A stretch of DNA of 64,000 nucleotides from Owenia fusiformis (Eukaryota > Annelida > Polychaeta > Sabellida > Oweniidae), in the NCBI GenBank assembly GCA_903813345.2, contig CAIIXF020000001.1, positions 52,533,885-52,597,884 of the forward strand, written 5' to 3'. The translations under genes and the position numbers were made by a program. The notes under the pieces were generated by a model that was given only the letters and a program-made list of their open reading frames with translations, was not told where the DNA came from and made no database searches. This document shows positions 50,618-60,669 of the stretch, piece by piece (position 1 is the first letter of the stretch; each line of letters opens with the position of its first letter).

Positions 50618-51093
50618 TCGGTCGTTCCCAGGCTTGGTTTGGACAATGAAAATAACCCATCAGATAGGAATCGCATCAAGAGAAAAAAGCTGTATAAACG
50701 TTTCTGGTCATTGATGGAAAACTTAGGAGCGTGGCGAAGACCAGAATACGTCGCGAAGAAAAGGGCGATGACACCTGGACACAGGAATCATCCGAATGTA
50801 ATTTTCCTAAGACAGATAATGCCTGATTGCATTACAAAGGTACATCGACTTTTCGGATTATCATCTTTGGAAAATTCACATAATTTACACTGTTAAAATA
50901 GATATGTTACGACAGATTTATACATTTATGTGTCTCTCAGATTATCGGCAAATGGACGTTCATCATTTTGGTACTGGTTAGAGGGCCGCACATACACGTA
51001 ACATGTAAGAGAGGTATTTATTTTCCAGTTGGTGAGGACGAGCTACCCAAATGTGGAGGGGGTGCCATATCAAGGTCACAAATGGCAGTGAAG
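50618..51093 (+). CDS. Terminal exons of an unrecognised small gene, possibly P2X7-type C-terminal domain
   Basis: A frame through about 50618-50839 ends at a donor (AAAG|GTACAT). A second exon opens after TTTTCCAG at about 51031, in frame, giving LVRTSYPNVEGVPYQGHKWQ and a stop. An AATAAA follows at about 51118. The joined product ends with MPDCITKLVRTSYPN and YQGHKW. This resembles, loosely, the 'PSC..AIR..FP...G.Y.G' end of the P2X7 intracellular-type domain found in many invertebrate proteins; that is an inference from pattern only. The middle is very basic (DRNRIKRKKLYKRFW). The 5' exon limit is not certain; an acceptor-like GGGGCAG sits just before ATATCGGTC. It converges on the transposase-like gene. 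Confidence 0.4.
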
Positions 51094-51438
51094 AACTGGG
51101 GATGCATATACAATATAAATAAACATTGACAAAGCTATAATTATTTATTTCTATTCAATTCAGAAAAGGTTTTGTTCATATTGTGAATAAAATATTGAAG
51201 TTGTATTACCAAAAATAAACATAAGACTCTGCTATTGTGCCTGTGAAACATATAACACTACATACAATTTTTGAATGTATTTCTGGGTACATAATATTGT
51301 ATTTTTGTAATCTAAACCAGATACAAAGTACCCAGTCAAACAAACATATATATCACAGTTAATAAAAACATTTTTATCTATGTTCAACCTATTTATATAT
51401 TTTCTCTGGACGTTTGTTTACGAATAAAAACAATTTAT

Positions 51439-53016
51439 CTATGCTTCCAGGTAACTAATCCAAATCTTTTCCAAATACTGAAATGTTTTCTTTGATTGAT
51501 ATTTTCGCCCACTGTTTTCTCTTGGAGTTCCCTCGTTTTGAGGAACAACCGCTCTCTTGAATGGTCGATTAACATTTTCATTCCAATGCAAAATAAATAA
51601 ATCAACCCTGACTTGAAATGACGTATCACCAAAGGAATGCCTTTTGGGCTGAAAAGAACGCAAAGCATTGTTTGCCGCTTCAACGTAACTTGTGCTAAGT
51701 CCTTCTAGTACGAGATGCGGATTTTTGTATATTGAAGTGTCATGGACAAATTTCGATAAGAGGTCAATTGCAATTGGATCAGTAAGTAGCACACGAGATG
51801 GGGCATATCTTGGGTTTCTTACACAATGGCTCGTAAGCCTGCAACTTTCGTGGTATCCTTGGTAATGTGACACGATCGCATCTAGACTGTCTCGTAGTAG
51901 AGTCTCATCATTTCCTGAGTGCATGATGGAGTACCATATGTGATTTTTAATTCCATCATATTTATCAAATAGCTGACCATGCCAACATATATTTTCAGTT
52001 TTCTTTGTCCCTTTCGAAATTTTTTTGAAAGATGACATTACATTTTTAATCACATGCCAAACGTCTTTTTGTTCCTTTACTTCTGGAAAATCGTCTTTTA
52101 CGACCTTGCTCACGCTATTGTTAGAATCGTGCACGATGCAACGAACTTTAATTCCTTCCTGTTTGAAATCATTTAGAATTTCCTTTGTTGCAATTGTTTC
52201 ATGTCGTTGGACAGAACTGTCATCGTGATTTGTTGATTTCACCTTATCTGCCAATACAGTATGCGTTTCGTTGCAAAGGCCAAATGTTATACTCCTCTTG
52301 GCATTGCGGAATGCAGAAAAACACGCATCGGTTTCCATGGTTATCCCAGACGCCCCACTGCCTGCTAAACTATTTTGTATCGCTCTTTCTTTAGACGCTT
52401 TGGCTTCGTTGGATATAATCGTAGATAAACGATTGCATGTTTTATTATAAACACGCTCGTTCGTGCTTCCTAATGTAGTAGCATTTAAAAATCTGGTGAA
52501 TGGAGTATACATAAGTCCACTACAAACTACACCACAAGCCATTTTCTCGTTCACGAAAAATTTTGACCAACCTTCGATATAAGGCGATGACTTCCATAAA
52601 AATGTGGGCTTGCCATTTGAAATTGTGAATGTGGCCACAAAGTTCGCAAAATCTTCCAATCTAGTAACGATGACAGTTCTACTAAAATGGCAGCGTTGAC
52701 CCAGGCTGTACACGGCACCAACGAGCGAATTGATGGACGACTCACACGTAACAAATAAGCGTTCACATTTACTCTGTTTCTTGGTAATGTTCACAAAACT
52801 GTTGTAGTGGAAATTGGCATCAGGAACAGCTTCATTACCAGTATCTGTGCATTTTACAGCCAGGGATAAGAAATAGTACATAACTTGCACAATCGTAGAC
52901 AAATCTGGACGCTTTTTGCGGAAGCCATTCCATTGCTCGTTGAAGTTGTCCTTCTCCTCCTTACTGTTGAATGAGAGTTCGATAAACTTCTTGAACTTTT
53001 TATTCTTTGCAGCCAT
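51439..53016 (-). CDS. DDE transposase-like protein (ISL2EU/IS4EU-type), single coding exon
   Basis: The product is 525 aa from MAAKNKKFKKF. I chose this ATG, not the one five codons upstream, because a splice acceptor (TTCCTTTTCAG) ends one base before it. Candidate catalytic acids are D230 in METDAC, D297 in VHDSNNS and E446 in SYVEAANN. The motif DVWHVIK (~318-324) and the C-terminal PKR..F......R..LF..HWNEN pattern match the ISL3-like/ISL2EU transposase fold, which cuts and joins DNA. The frame is uninterrupted. No THAP or other DNA-binding domain is visible and no terminal inverted repeats were found around it, so it could be a host-retained gene or the remaining core of an element. Family assignment is by motif pattern. 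Confidence 0.7.
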   Translation of the reverse strand: MAAKNKKFKKFIELSFNSKEEKDNFNEQWNGFRKKRPDLSTIVQVMYYFLSLAVKCTDTGNEAVPDANFHYNSFVNITKKQSKCERLFVTCESSINSLVGAVYSLGQRCHFSRTVIVTRLEDFANFVATFTISNGKPTFLWKSSPYIEGWSKFFVNEKMACGVVCSGLMYTPFTRFLNATTLGSTNERVYNKTCNRLSTIISNEAKASKERAIQNSLAGSGASGITMETDACFSAFRNAKRSITFGLCNETHTVLADKVKSTNHDDSSVQRHETIATKEILNDFKQEGIKVRCIVHDSNNSVSKVVKDDFPEVKEQKDVWHVIKNVMSSFKKISKGTKKTENICWHGQLFDKYDGIKNHIWYSIMHSGNDETLLRDSLDAIVSHYQGYHESCRLTSHCVRNPRYAPSRVLLTDPIAIDLLSKFVHDTSIYKNPHLVLEGLSTSYVEAANNALRSFQPKRHSFGDTSFQVRVDLFILHWNENVNRPFKRAVVPQNEGTPRENSGRKYQSKKTFQYLEKIWISYLEA

Positions 53017-53105
53017 ACTGAAAAGGAACATATAACAACATATAGTTTAGATAATATTTACAGCGAGAACAAACAACTGCAATTGTGATTATTTTCATCT
53101 TATAT

Positions 53106-53532
53106 CACGGGGTGCCAACTATGACGTAAAACGACCGTTAATTTGAATTTTAGACCTACCCGATGTTCGAAAATCAAGGATTGTGAGTCTCATACTGCCC
53201 GATTTTCTTCAAATTTGTTTTATACAAAGCACAACAAAAATGCCTTTCTGTTGGTACATTATTTTGTTATACAGAGTCTCTCGTTTTAGCGACGTCTTGG
53301 TCCCCAGCTTTGAGAAGCGTTTTTCTCAGCTGGGGATCAAAATGCCGCAAAAACGAGAGACTCTGTACAATAAGACAATGTATCGGCAGAAAGGCATTTT
53401 TGTTTTGCTTTGTATAAAAAAAATTTGAAGAAAATCGGTGCAGTATGACACTCACAATCCTTGATTTTCGAACATCGGGTAGGTCTAAAATTCAAATTAA
53501 TGGTCGTTTTACGTCATAGTTGGCACCCCGTG
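53106..53532. mobile_element. 427-bp near-perfect palindromic element
   Basis: The whole element folds on itself from CACGGGGTGCCAACTATGAC to its complement, with a centre near 53318 (CAGCTTTGAGAAGCG / TTCTCAGCTG). It is flanked by a 5-bp direct repeat TATAT (53101-53105 and 53533-53537). Arms are over 200 bp. There is no coding capacity. It lies inside the proposed 5'UTR intron of the transposase-like gene. Confidence 0.9.
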
Positions 53533-53695
53533 TATATATTGATGCTTCTCTGACATGTTTTTTCGCTTTGCTCATTCGTAATAAAATGGATATCACTCAA
53601 AACGATCATACAATATTGCATTTTGGTCCTTCAATCGTATTGCTAGCTTATTTATAGGTTTCACTGAGTCACAAAAAGTAATTTGATATGACCCA

Positions 53696-53867
53696 TCCCA
53701 GGGACAGATCCAGAAATCAAAAAGGGAGAGGGGGGCAATACAACTTAGCATCCCTAAATGCCCTAGAAATACCTAGAAATGCCCAATAATTGTGGCCCTA
53801 AAGCACTTTAGAGCTCAACATTTTTAACTCATCTTAGGGGGGGGGGCTTGCCCAGATCCGCCATTAC
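53696..53867. repeat. Short G-rich repeat related to the 15450-16550 ends
   Basis: ACAGATCCAG near a GGGAGAGGGGGG run at the left, and a G run followed by GCCCAGATCCGCCA at the right, resemble the outer ends of the foldback element in EBP2 intron 1. Confidence 0.5.
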
Positions 53868-54349
53868 ATCATTTGATCTCAATGAAAGAATGCTGAGGAG
53901 TGAACCGAGCAAAACATAAATCAGTATTTGTAAACAACAGATAATAAGAGAATAATCAACAAAATTAAAACATTTGGATATCTTGAGCAGTTGTACAGTT
54001 CGCCACTCTGCAATACATATTGTACATATGCCAAGGATCAGTAAGTCGTACACATGTACTTATCATTACGTGAGCAATCATCCACAACACGTTGATATTT
54101 TATATGTATCGGCCTGATAAATAATGCAGTGGAAGTTTTCAATGTTTATCCAAAATATATACCCAACACTATATCAATACATAAAAATATACCTTACGAG
54201 TTACATCTTGAATAATTATTTGCAATATAAAATATGTTACTTACCTAGATTTGTAAACATGCGAATTTATGTTTAGCACACTATTTCGACCGTCCTCTCA
54301 CACCTATCTGAACCAAACTTTGGTTGGCCCTATTTATAGTCCCCGAGTA

Positions 54350-55398
54350 CGGACAATCGCGCACTCTATATAGATTACCACACACTTTAAGTAAGCTCTA
54401 AGAATAAGATGGCTATTTATGCCACTGCAATAAAATATATGAACATTTCTCTACATCAGAATTCAGAAAATCACATCACATTTATATTAACTAACATATT
54501 GGAATGTTTTTATAGGTTGTCTATAGGTGTAATCTCGCATTAATAAAATAATAAGACAGAAAGACGTAAATATCAAAAAATAACAAGGTAACTTCTTAAC
54601 AAAATTCACTGCCTGGTTGAGCACAGTATTTGAGAGAGCCGAACATAAAAAAGGTGAACGCCATAACAATACATTGCAACTTTTTCGTGGTGATATAAAA
54701 AATGATCTTTGATATTTTACCATATCACAACCTCATATCAATATACAGCTGTACAATATAATGAATAAAATGTACAAAAACTTAATATCATTCATTAACA
54801 AGTTTTAAAAAATCAAGTTTAGAAAATTATTTAGAAAAATATATGTACAAAACAAATGAAAAGCACTATCATTTCATGATGAAATGTGAAATGTAAACTT
54901 TGCAAATATCAGGATAATGCATTCTGCTATATAAAGCACTAATAATAGAATAGTAAATAGTAAGTATCTGTCATGGATCTAGTTTATGAATTCAGCGATA
55001 AAACTATACAAGTTCATGTAAGAATAAAGTATGGGTCAATAATCCAATGTTGTCTCATGCCATTCTCCCCCTAAACATATACTGATTTCTCTCAAATCTT
55101 TTTGGAATATCAATATTTCCAAACAAAATGTTATGGAATTCATTATTCTAACCCATCCCAAAGCAAATTTATGTTGTTTACAAACATTGATATACTGAAT
55201 GTGTCCCTAAGACTGGGTGAGGTTTACTATGGCATGCATGTACATGTATTTAAAGTTAATATGTTTAAGTAAATTGGACACCAAAAGCTGACTTAATGAG
55301 GTCTTGATGCTATATGGTGATACCTTAGTAATTCTTTTTATCTCAAAGGTACATCCATACATTATTGATGTAATAGGCTTATGCCCGTGATTAGATTT
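54350..55398. other. Intergenic, no supported gene
   Basis: AT-rich; no structure recognised. Confidence 0.4.
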
Positions 55399-56118
55399 TT
55401 AGTTACATTTAATAACGGTAACAAACTTTTGATTTTCAGAGGTATCTTCTGTGTTGTTCCTCATGTCCTCATTTCTACCTACTGCTATAGATGAGATGAG
55501 GTTTTCGGACAAATTATCACTTACATTATCAGATGTGACAATGTTGGTTTTTGTATCATTCCTGGACATGTAATTCTGTAATCCAGGGAACATGTCATTC
55601 TTTAACCCAGGGTACAAGTCATTTTGTAATATAGGGGGCATATCATTATGTAATTCAGGCGAAAGGTCATTCTGTAATCCAGAGGACATGTCATTCTTTA
55701 ATTCAACCGGTGTGTCATTTGGTAATTCAGAGGATATCTCATTCTGGAATTCACTGGATGTGTCATTTGGTAATTCAGGGGATTCAGATGTGTTATCAAA
55801 TATTACAGGAGACTTATCATTTGGTATCTCTAAAGACAAGTCACTTCCCTTTCCAGATGATTCATTCTGAGATTCATGGAAATCAAATTGTACAATGACT
55901 TCGTTGGGACCAATGTCATTCACAGCAGCATAATTTGCAGGTTCCTTCTCAGTGGTGCTATTCATTGGAAAAGGTTCTATGGTGGAGTCTTTACTATGTG
56001 GTTCAACATGATCATGAATAGTTGCATCATTTACTGTTTCTGGAATGTATGTGGGATTATCCTGTCCCTTGTTAAGTTGAACATCTCTGTTGGCACTATT
56101 TCTTTCCTTTCCTCTTGC
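55399..56118 (-). CDS. Putative 3'-terminal exon, Asp/Asn/Ser-rich tail with 8-residue repeats
   Basis: A phase-0 exon follows a good acceptor (TTTTTCTCATATTTTTCAAG) and encodes 239 residues to a stop. It opens ARGKERNSANRD, contains DNPTYIPETV, and in the middle has about ten copies of an 8-residue unit such as SELPNDTP / VELKNDMS / SGLQNDLS, from a 24-bp minisatellite. There is no membrane segment in the exon itself. The acidic, low-complexity composition suggests an intrinsically disordered tail. It may belong to the same gene as the exon at 57291-57926. No family was recognised. Confidence 0.5.
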   Translation of the reverse strand, partial: ARGKERNSANRDVQLNKGQDNPTYIPETVNDATIHDHVEPHSKDSTIEPFPMNSTTEKEPANYAAVNDIGPNEVIVQFDFHESQNESSGKGSDLSLEIPNDKSPVIFDNTSESPELPNDTSSEFQNEISSELPNDTPVELKNDMSSGLQNDLSPELHNDMPPILQNDLYPGLKNDMFPGLQNYMSRNDTKTNIVTSDNVSDNLSENLISSIAVGRNEDMRNNTEDTSENQKFVTVIKCN

Positions 56119-56568
56119 CTTGAAAAATATGAGAAAAAATAATAAGTCTATGGAATAGACCACAATGAGCAATTAATAGTAAATAAATAACTGTAGGTAG
56201 ACAATTTAAAGTTAGTTTAGTAAATAGTCTGATAGTACTAAGTATCAAAGTAAATAGGGTATGAGAATTACATAAATATAATTCAAGGAAAAAAATTTAG
56301 AATAGTAATTGTATGTTTCTTACAGTAATATTTATCATATTAAAAATAAGCTCATAAAAGTTTATAATGTAAAGTGCAATGTGTTATTATATCATGCAGA
56401 TCCATTCCTTCAAAATTCAAATATTACAATTTCATAGATGTGAAGCTTCAATGTGTGTGCAGTTGTCCTAGAAATGAAGAAAAGTGAGCTAATCATGCAA
56501 TGTTATCCAGAAACCAAAAGAGTGCATAAGTATGTGTACATCATTCTGAAACGACTGTGAAATTAATA

Positions 56569-56779
56569 CTGTACTTCTACTTAATTTGGCGGCCATTTTA
56601 ATTTGGCAGATCCACCAAATGGTTAAAGTCCTCCAAATAAAGTAACCTCCAAATTTTCTGGTAATTTTAGTACCATGTAAATTAGTACCATTAGTACATT
56701 GTAATATTACAAGTCCGCCAAATTAAGTAGCTGCCAAATGTTTAAAATAGCAAATCTGCCAAAATAAGTAGAAGTACAG
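56569..56779. mobile_element. 211-bp MITE with TA flanks
   Basis: Inverted termini CTGTACTTCTACTTAATTTG / ...AAGTAGAAGTACAG with TA on both sides (56567-56568, 56780-56781). Inside, CCGCCAAATTAAGTAG-like words recur in both orientations. It lies between the two putative terminal exons. Confidence 0.8.
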
Positions 56780-57290
56780 TAGTGAAATACTGGCTTAGTG
56801 GCAAATATGTCACAAACTCACAGGTAATATTCAAATGAAATATCAACTATTCAATTCAATTTTGCAAATAATGCAGCATATAAAAACAAACATGAAATGA
56901 GAAAACATGGTTTATCATGTTACATGTACATATACATAATATTGTTGTAATGTTATCAAATCAAAGAATTAGTTGTTTTATATCAAGTTCTAACGCTAGT
57001 TCTATACTAAAATAAAGATATCATGTTGTTAATGTAAAATTAATTCAAAATGCACCATGCTAAGTACAACTGCATGTACAGTTCAGAAATAATTATCAAT
57101 TAATCAATTATCAATAATTAATTGATAAGCTTTGAATATATTGTTTGAATAATGAATATATATGCATGCATCAATCAGGGGTAATGTGCATATCCTTGCA
57201 AATATCTTTTTATGTAGATAATTAAACAGAAACACAACATATCTATAAACCATAACATGCATCTTTGTTAGTCTTGACTAAGCATGCATG

Positions 57291-57926
57291 TTAATTATCA
57301 TATAATGGAAAGTCAGCCTTGTAGTAACCTGGGATTGCGTATGTATAGCCATGGTTATCGTAACTGGTATGTCTTCTATCATCAACGTAGAAGTCCCTGG
57401 CAGGGTTGTAGGGGAGAGTATTAGCATGACCTGTGTGGGTATCATCAAAGAACAAGGCAGGGCCACTGCTATCATATGGTGGTGAAGAGGAGTATGCACT
57501 TGCAGCCCTATGTCCAGAGTGCGGCTGGGTGCTATATTTCACTGGGCTCATGCTTTGTTGCGGAGATCTCCCATTTATCATTGGTAGGGGTTGCCGATTG
57601 TTGTTGTCGAATGTAGGATATTGTGTCCTGACGGTGTCTCCAATAGATGATGACTGTTCTTTCTGATGTGAGGGCGGTCTGTTTTGCCTCGATGGCCTCT
57701 TTGGGGGTATGAGATCCCCAGGGGGTGGAGGCAGTGGCCTAGAATTCCTATCACTACTAGTACTATCAAGTCTCTGCATTACATGGTTGTCAAATGTCAT
57801 AGGGGGAGCAGTTACCCTGTAGGGCATGTTCCTGGGGGAGGAGACTCCATGATTTGTCCCCTTTAGGGAGTTAGAACCTCCCAAAGAGTTTGTCCCCAGA
57901 GAGATGGCATCTATATCATCAAGAGT
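57291..57926 (-). CDS. Putative 3'-terminal exon, Pro/Ser/Tyr-rich cytoplasmic-tail-like
   Basis: After acceptor CATCCTTTAACTTGCAG a phase-0 exon encodes 211 residues to a stop. It starts TLDDIDAISLGTNSLGG. It has SH3-ligand-like RPLPPPPGD and PPKRPSRQNRPP, and a Tyr-rich end (DFYVDDRR, YDNHGYTYAIPGYYKADF, PLYDN at the C terminus). Such features are usual in cytoplasmic tails of adhesion or receptor proteins that bind SH2, SH3 or PTB domains; that role is an inference. Upstream exons are not in the window, or lie beyond the repeat array to the right. No family was recognised. Confidence 0.55.
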   Translation of the reverse strand, partial: TLDDIDAISLGTNSLGGSNSLKGTNHGVSSPRNMPYRVTAPPMTFDNHVMQRLDSTSSDRNSRPLPPPPGDLIPPKRPSRQNRPPSHQKEQSSSIGDTVRTQYPTFDNNNRQPLPMINGRSPQQSMSPVKYSTQPHSGHRAASAYSSSPPYDSSGPALFFDDTHTGHANTLPYNPARDFYVDDRRHTSYDNHGYTYAIPGYYKADFPLYDN

Positions 57927-58587
57927 CTGCAAGTTAAAGGATGAACACAAACATTGTAGCTTCATGCATAACTGATTCTGAATTTTAATAAATTTTTTGA
58001 GGATTGCTCCCATCCCCTATTAAAAGAAAAAATAATCCATCAATCTCAATCCATACTGAGGTGAAGTCACTGAAATCAAAGAAAAACAGCTTTTTATCTT
58101 CCTTTTATACACTCCGAATCCACATCTTGAACTCACAGTACTGAACGGTACATTAAGAGTATGGTACAGTACTTTACCGTTGGAGAATGGTACCATAGGA
58201 GTATGGTACCGTACAGTACTGTTGGAAAATAAGACTCAAACAAGATTCAAAAGCCATTTGTATCATTTGCACCATTTGGTCAAGCCCAGTCTTTTTTTCT
58301 AACGCCTTCAACATGGTGAGTTATTATAAACAAGGGACTTCTACGCTGCAATAAAAAGAAACGTATGAGTGTGCATGTGGCATGAATATGGTATGAGTTG
58401 ATAAAATACATGTGCAACTGGGATGATTATACTAAATTATCCCCTGGTATGATTAAATTGTAGTAAAAAACTTTCAAGTGAAACCCCCTGTTAGGAAATT
58501 GTCTCGTGGGGAGGTGTGGATATAAATGTTAAGATCTCCATTACAATTGATTATAAGGTATAAAGATTTGTGACAACACTTACATTA
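57927..58587. other. Upstream of the tail exon; no further exon seen
   Basis: Contains a local imperfect palindrome of GTATGGTAC / GTACCATA words at about 58140-58220. No additional coding exon was found. Confidence 0.45.
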
Positions 58588-60655
58588 GTCAGGAATATTT
58601 AGGTGAAAATATTTCAAAAATATATAGAAGCAATTTTATGGTGGATTTCAAAACTTCATACCATTCTTTTGAAAACCTGAAGTGGCACCAAGCAATCCAT
58701 TGACTTTTTCACCGAAAATCCAAGATGGCCGTCGCGATGTATCAAAAAATCATAAAAAATGACTAAGTTATGATTTAATAAGTCAAAATAGTTGTATACT
58801 GATCAAACATGACTAATAATAGTACCTATCAGAAATCCATATCCATTTAAAGTCATTGGATCATTTTTGTGTGAAAACTGGAGTCCCACAAGGCTCAACT
58901 TTATGTCCGCTACTTTTTTTGCATTGACCATGGCATTTGCACATAGCAATGCATAGAAATCCATTTTTGTAACATGTGCACCTAGGACCACATTTCACCT
59001 TGCACCCACACTTGATCAATGCTTTGCATGCTGCTTGAGGAAGGGCTGTTTCACCAAAAATCCAAGATGGCCGCCACAATGTATCGGCAAATCACTAAAA
59101 TTGACTAATATCATCATTTAATTTGTCAAAATAGTTAAATACTGATCAAACATGACTAATTATAGTACCTTTTAGATGGTCATATGCATTTAAAGTCACT
59201 AGATTCTTTTTGTGTGAAAACTGGAGTCCCACAAGGCTCAACTTTATGTCCCCTACTTTATTAGTCCAATGACTTTCATTGACCATGGCATTTGTACATT
59301 GTAATGTATAGAAATCCATTTTTGTAACTTGTGCACCCAGGACCACATTTCACCTTGCACTCACACTTGACCAATGCTTGGCATGCCTTAGCTGCTTGAG
59401 GAAGGGATGTACATAGTGGCACCAGGGGGGACATGTCATACTGCCAGCCCCATGTTGTGAACTCCGATACCCATGTTGGATTGAGATTGTACAGTTGGCC
59501 CCAAACAATACCACCTTGGTTAGCAAGTTCTTAAAATTTTCTGTGCAAGGGCTCCTTTTGTTGGTGGCATTCTATCAATGACTGTATGGCCATCACAGAA
59601 CATTTGCCTTCGTGCTGCATCGATATCTATCTGGTTGCTGGTTCGATCATATACTAGAACAGTAAAACATTTTAGGGACTGAATGGCATGAACTGACAAA
59701 GTCAGGTTTGTTGTAACCATTTGTGCTACTTGTAGAAAAGCTGGAGTAACTTCCTTGAACACATTCCATAGCTTGAAGGGCAGATTCTTTGCTATGGCCA
59801 AAGAATGGTGCAGTTATATAATATAATTTAATACCTGTAATTTTTGAGAGGTCAGAAGGCAATCCAGATTGACACTTATTGCACCCTAATGCTGCAGCCA
59901 TGGCAAGAACAACTACACCAGTATTTCCACTGATTCTGTTTATGAAATCTTTTTTACCCTCTGAGGTCATCTGTTTTACCTGAACAAAGAGTCTAGTGTA
60001 GTATTAGCTTTTTCATGAGTACAAGGTTCAATCATTACTGTAACTGGCAACTGAGGAAAGCACGTAACAGATTCCACAATAGTCATAAATGTCAACCTCA
60101 AAAATAGAGTTGGCCAGGAATGCTAACAGCTCAGTCTTGTTCTGGTTGTTTCTTAGGAAGCTTAACCAAAACTGGGGCATCACATTCTCTGCATAAACCA
60201 TCCATCGCCACAATGAGTCCTTGTCAGGGACTTCCTACTGTTTTATAGATAACAGATAACATCTTATCTTGAAACACCTTCCAAAGGCCGCCTTAACTTG
60301 GGATGAGACATTGGTACCATATTCTTGGAAGTTGGTAGCCACACCAGGATGCATCACATGGACCAGAAGGATGCCATCTATTAAAATTGCATCTGCAGGT
60401 GGCTTTTCCAATACTTCAGATCCATCTGGCTTAGCTTCTTGACATTTAAGAAAGTCTGCTTTTGTTGTAGGTCTCATGGCTCCGTGGTTATGTAGGGATG
60501 GCGGGAACTCATGATTTTCATATTTGAAAAGCTCAGACATGTCATTGTGTCTTGATTGGCATGCAATGTAGAGTAATAGCAAAAAGGTCATAATCTTTTC
60601 TCAGATCCTTGACTTCAGGATTCACTTGCTTGCATAGTTGGTGTGGTCTAGGGAG
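58588..60655 (-). pseudogene. Decayed copy A of the Cys-tailed EADT/DTD family
   Basis: This family of large uncharacterised proteins is abundant in invertebrate genomes and often multi-copy. Parts in order on the minus strand: 60591-60235 (SELFKYENHEFPPSLH ... AILIDGILLVHVMHPG), 60213-60028 (NQNKTELLAFLANSIFEVDI), 59970-59647 (PIN-like region), 59801-59520 in another frame (DVFKE-type 'VTPAFLQ', VLVYDRTSNQ, MPPTKGALAQ), then a Cys-rich tail (LVKCECKVKCGPGCTSY). Several frameshifts and stops separate them. The acidic pair expected as DTD reads GNTG. The tail block is tandemly duplicated (343-bp period, 58803 versus 59146). Confidence 0.8.
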
Positions 60656-60669
60656 AAGAAAAAACAAAG

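Larger units (their letters stand above)
53017..54345 (-). promoter_or_regulatory. Putative TATA promoter, 5'UTR exon and intron of the transposase-like gene
   Basis: On the minus strand a TATAAATA box (54338-54331) is followed within about 30-35 bases by a likely start and a short leader exon ending at donor AATCTAG|GTAAGT (exon end 54245). The intron ends at acceptor TTTTCAG (53018-53020). Joining gives TAGT-ATGG, placing the main ATG in strong context. An ATG in weak context in the leader is in another frame. Two mobile elements sit in the intron. Confidence 0.5.

Noticed and set aside
58140-58220. GTACCATAC-type palindromic words
   Set aside because: Low-complexity local repeats with no defined ends; not enough to call an element.
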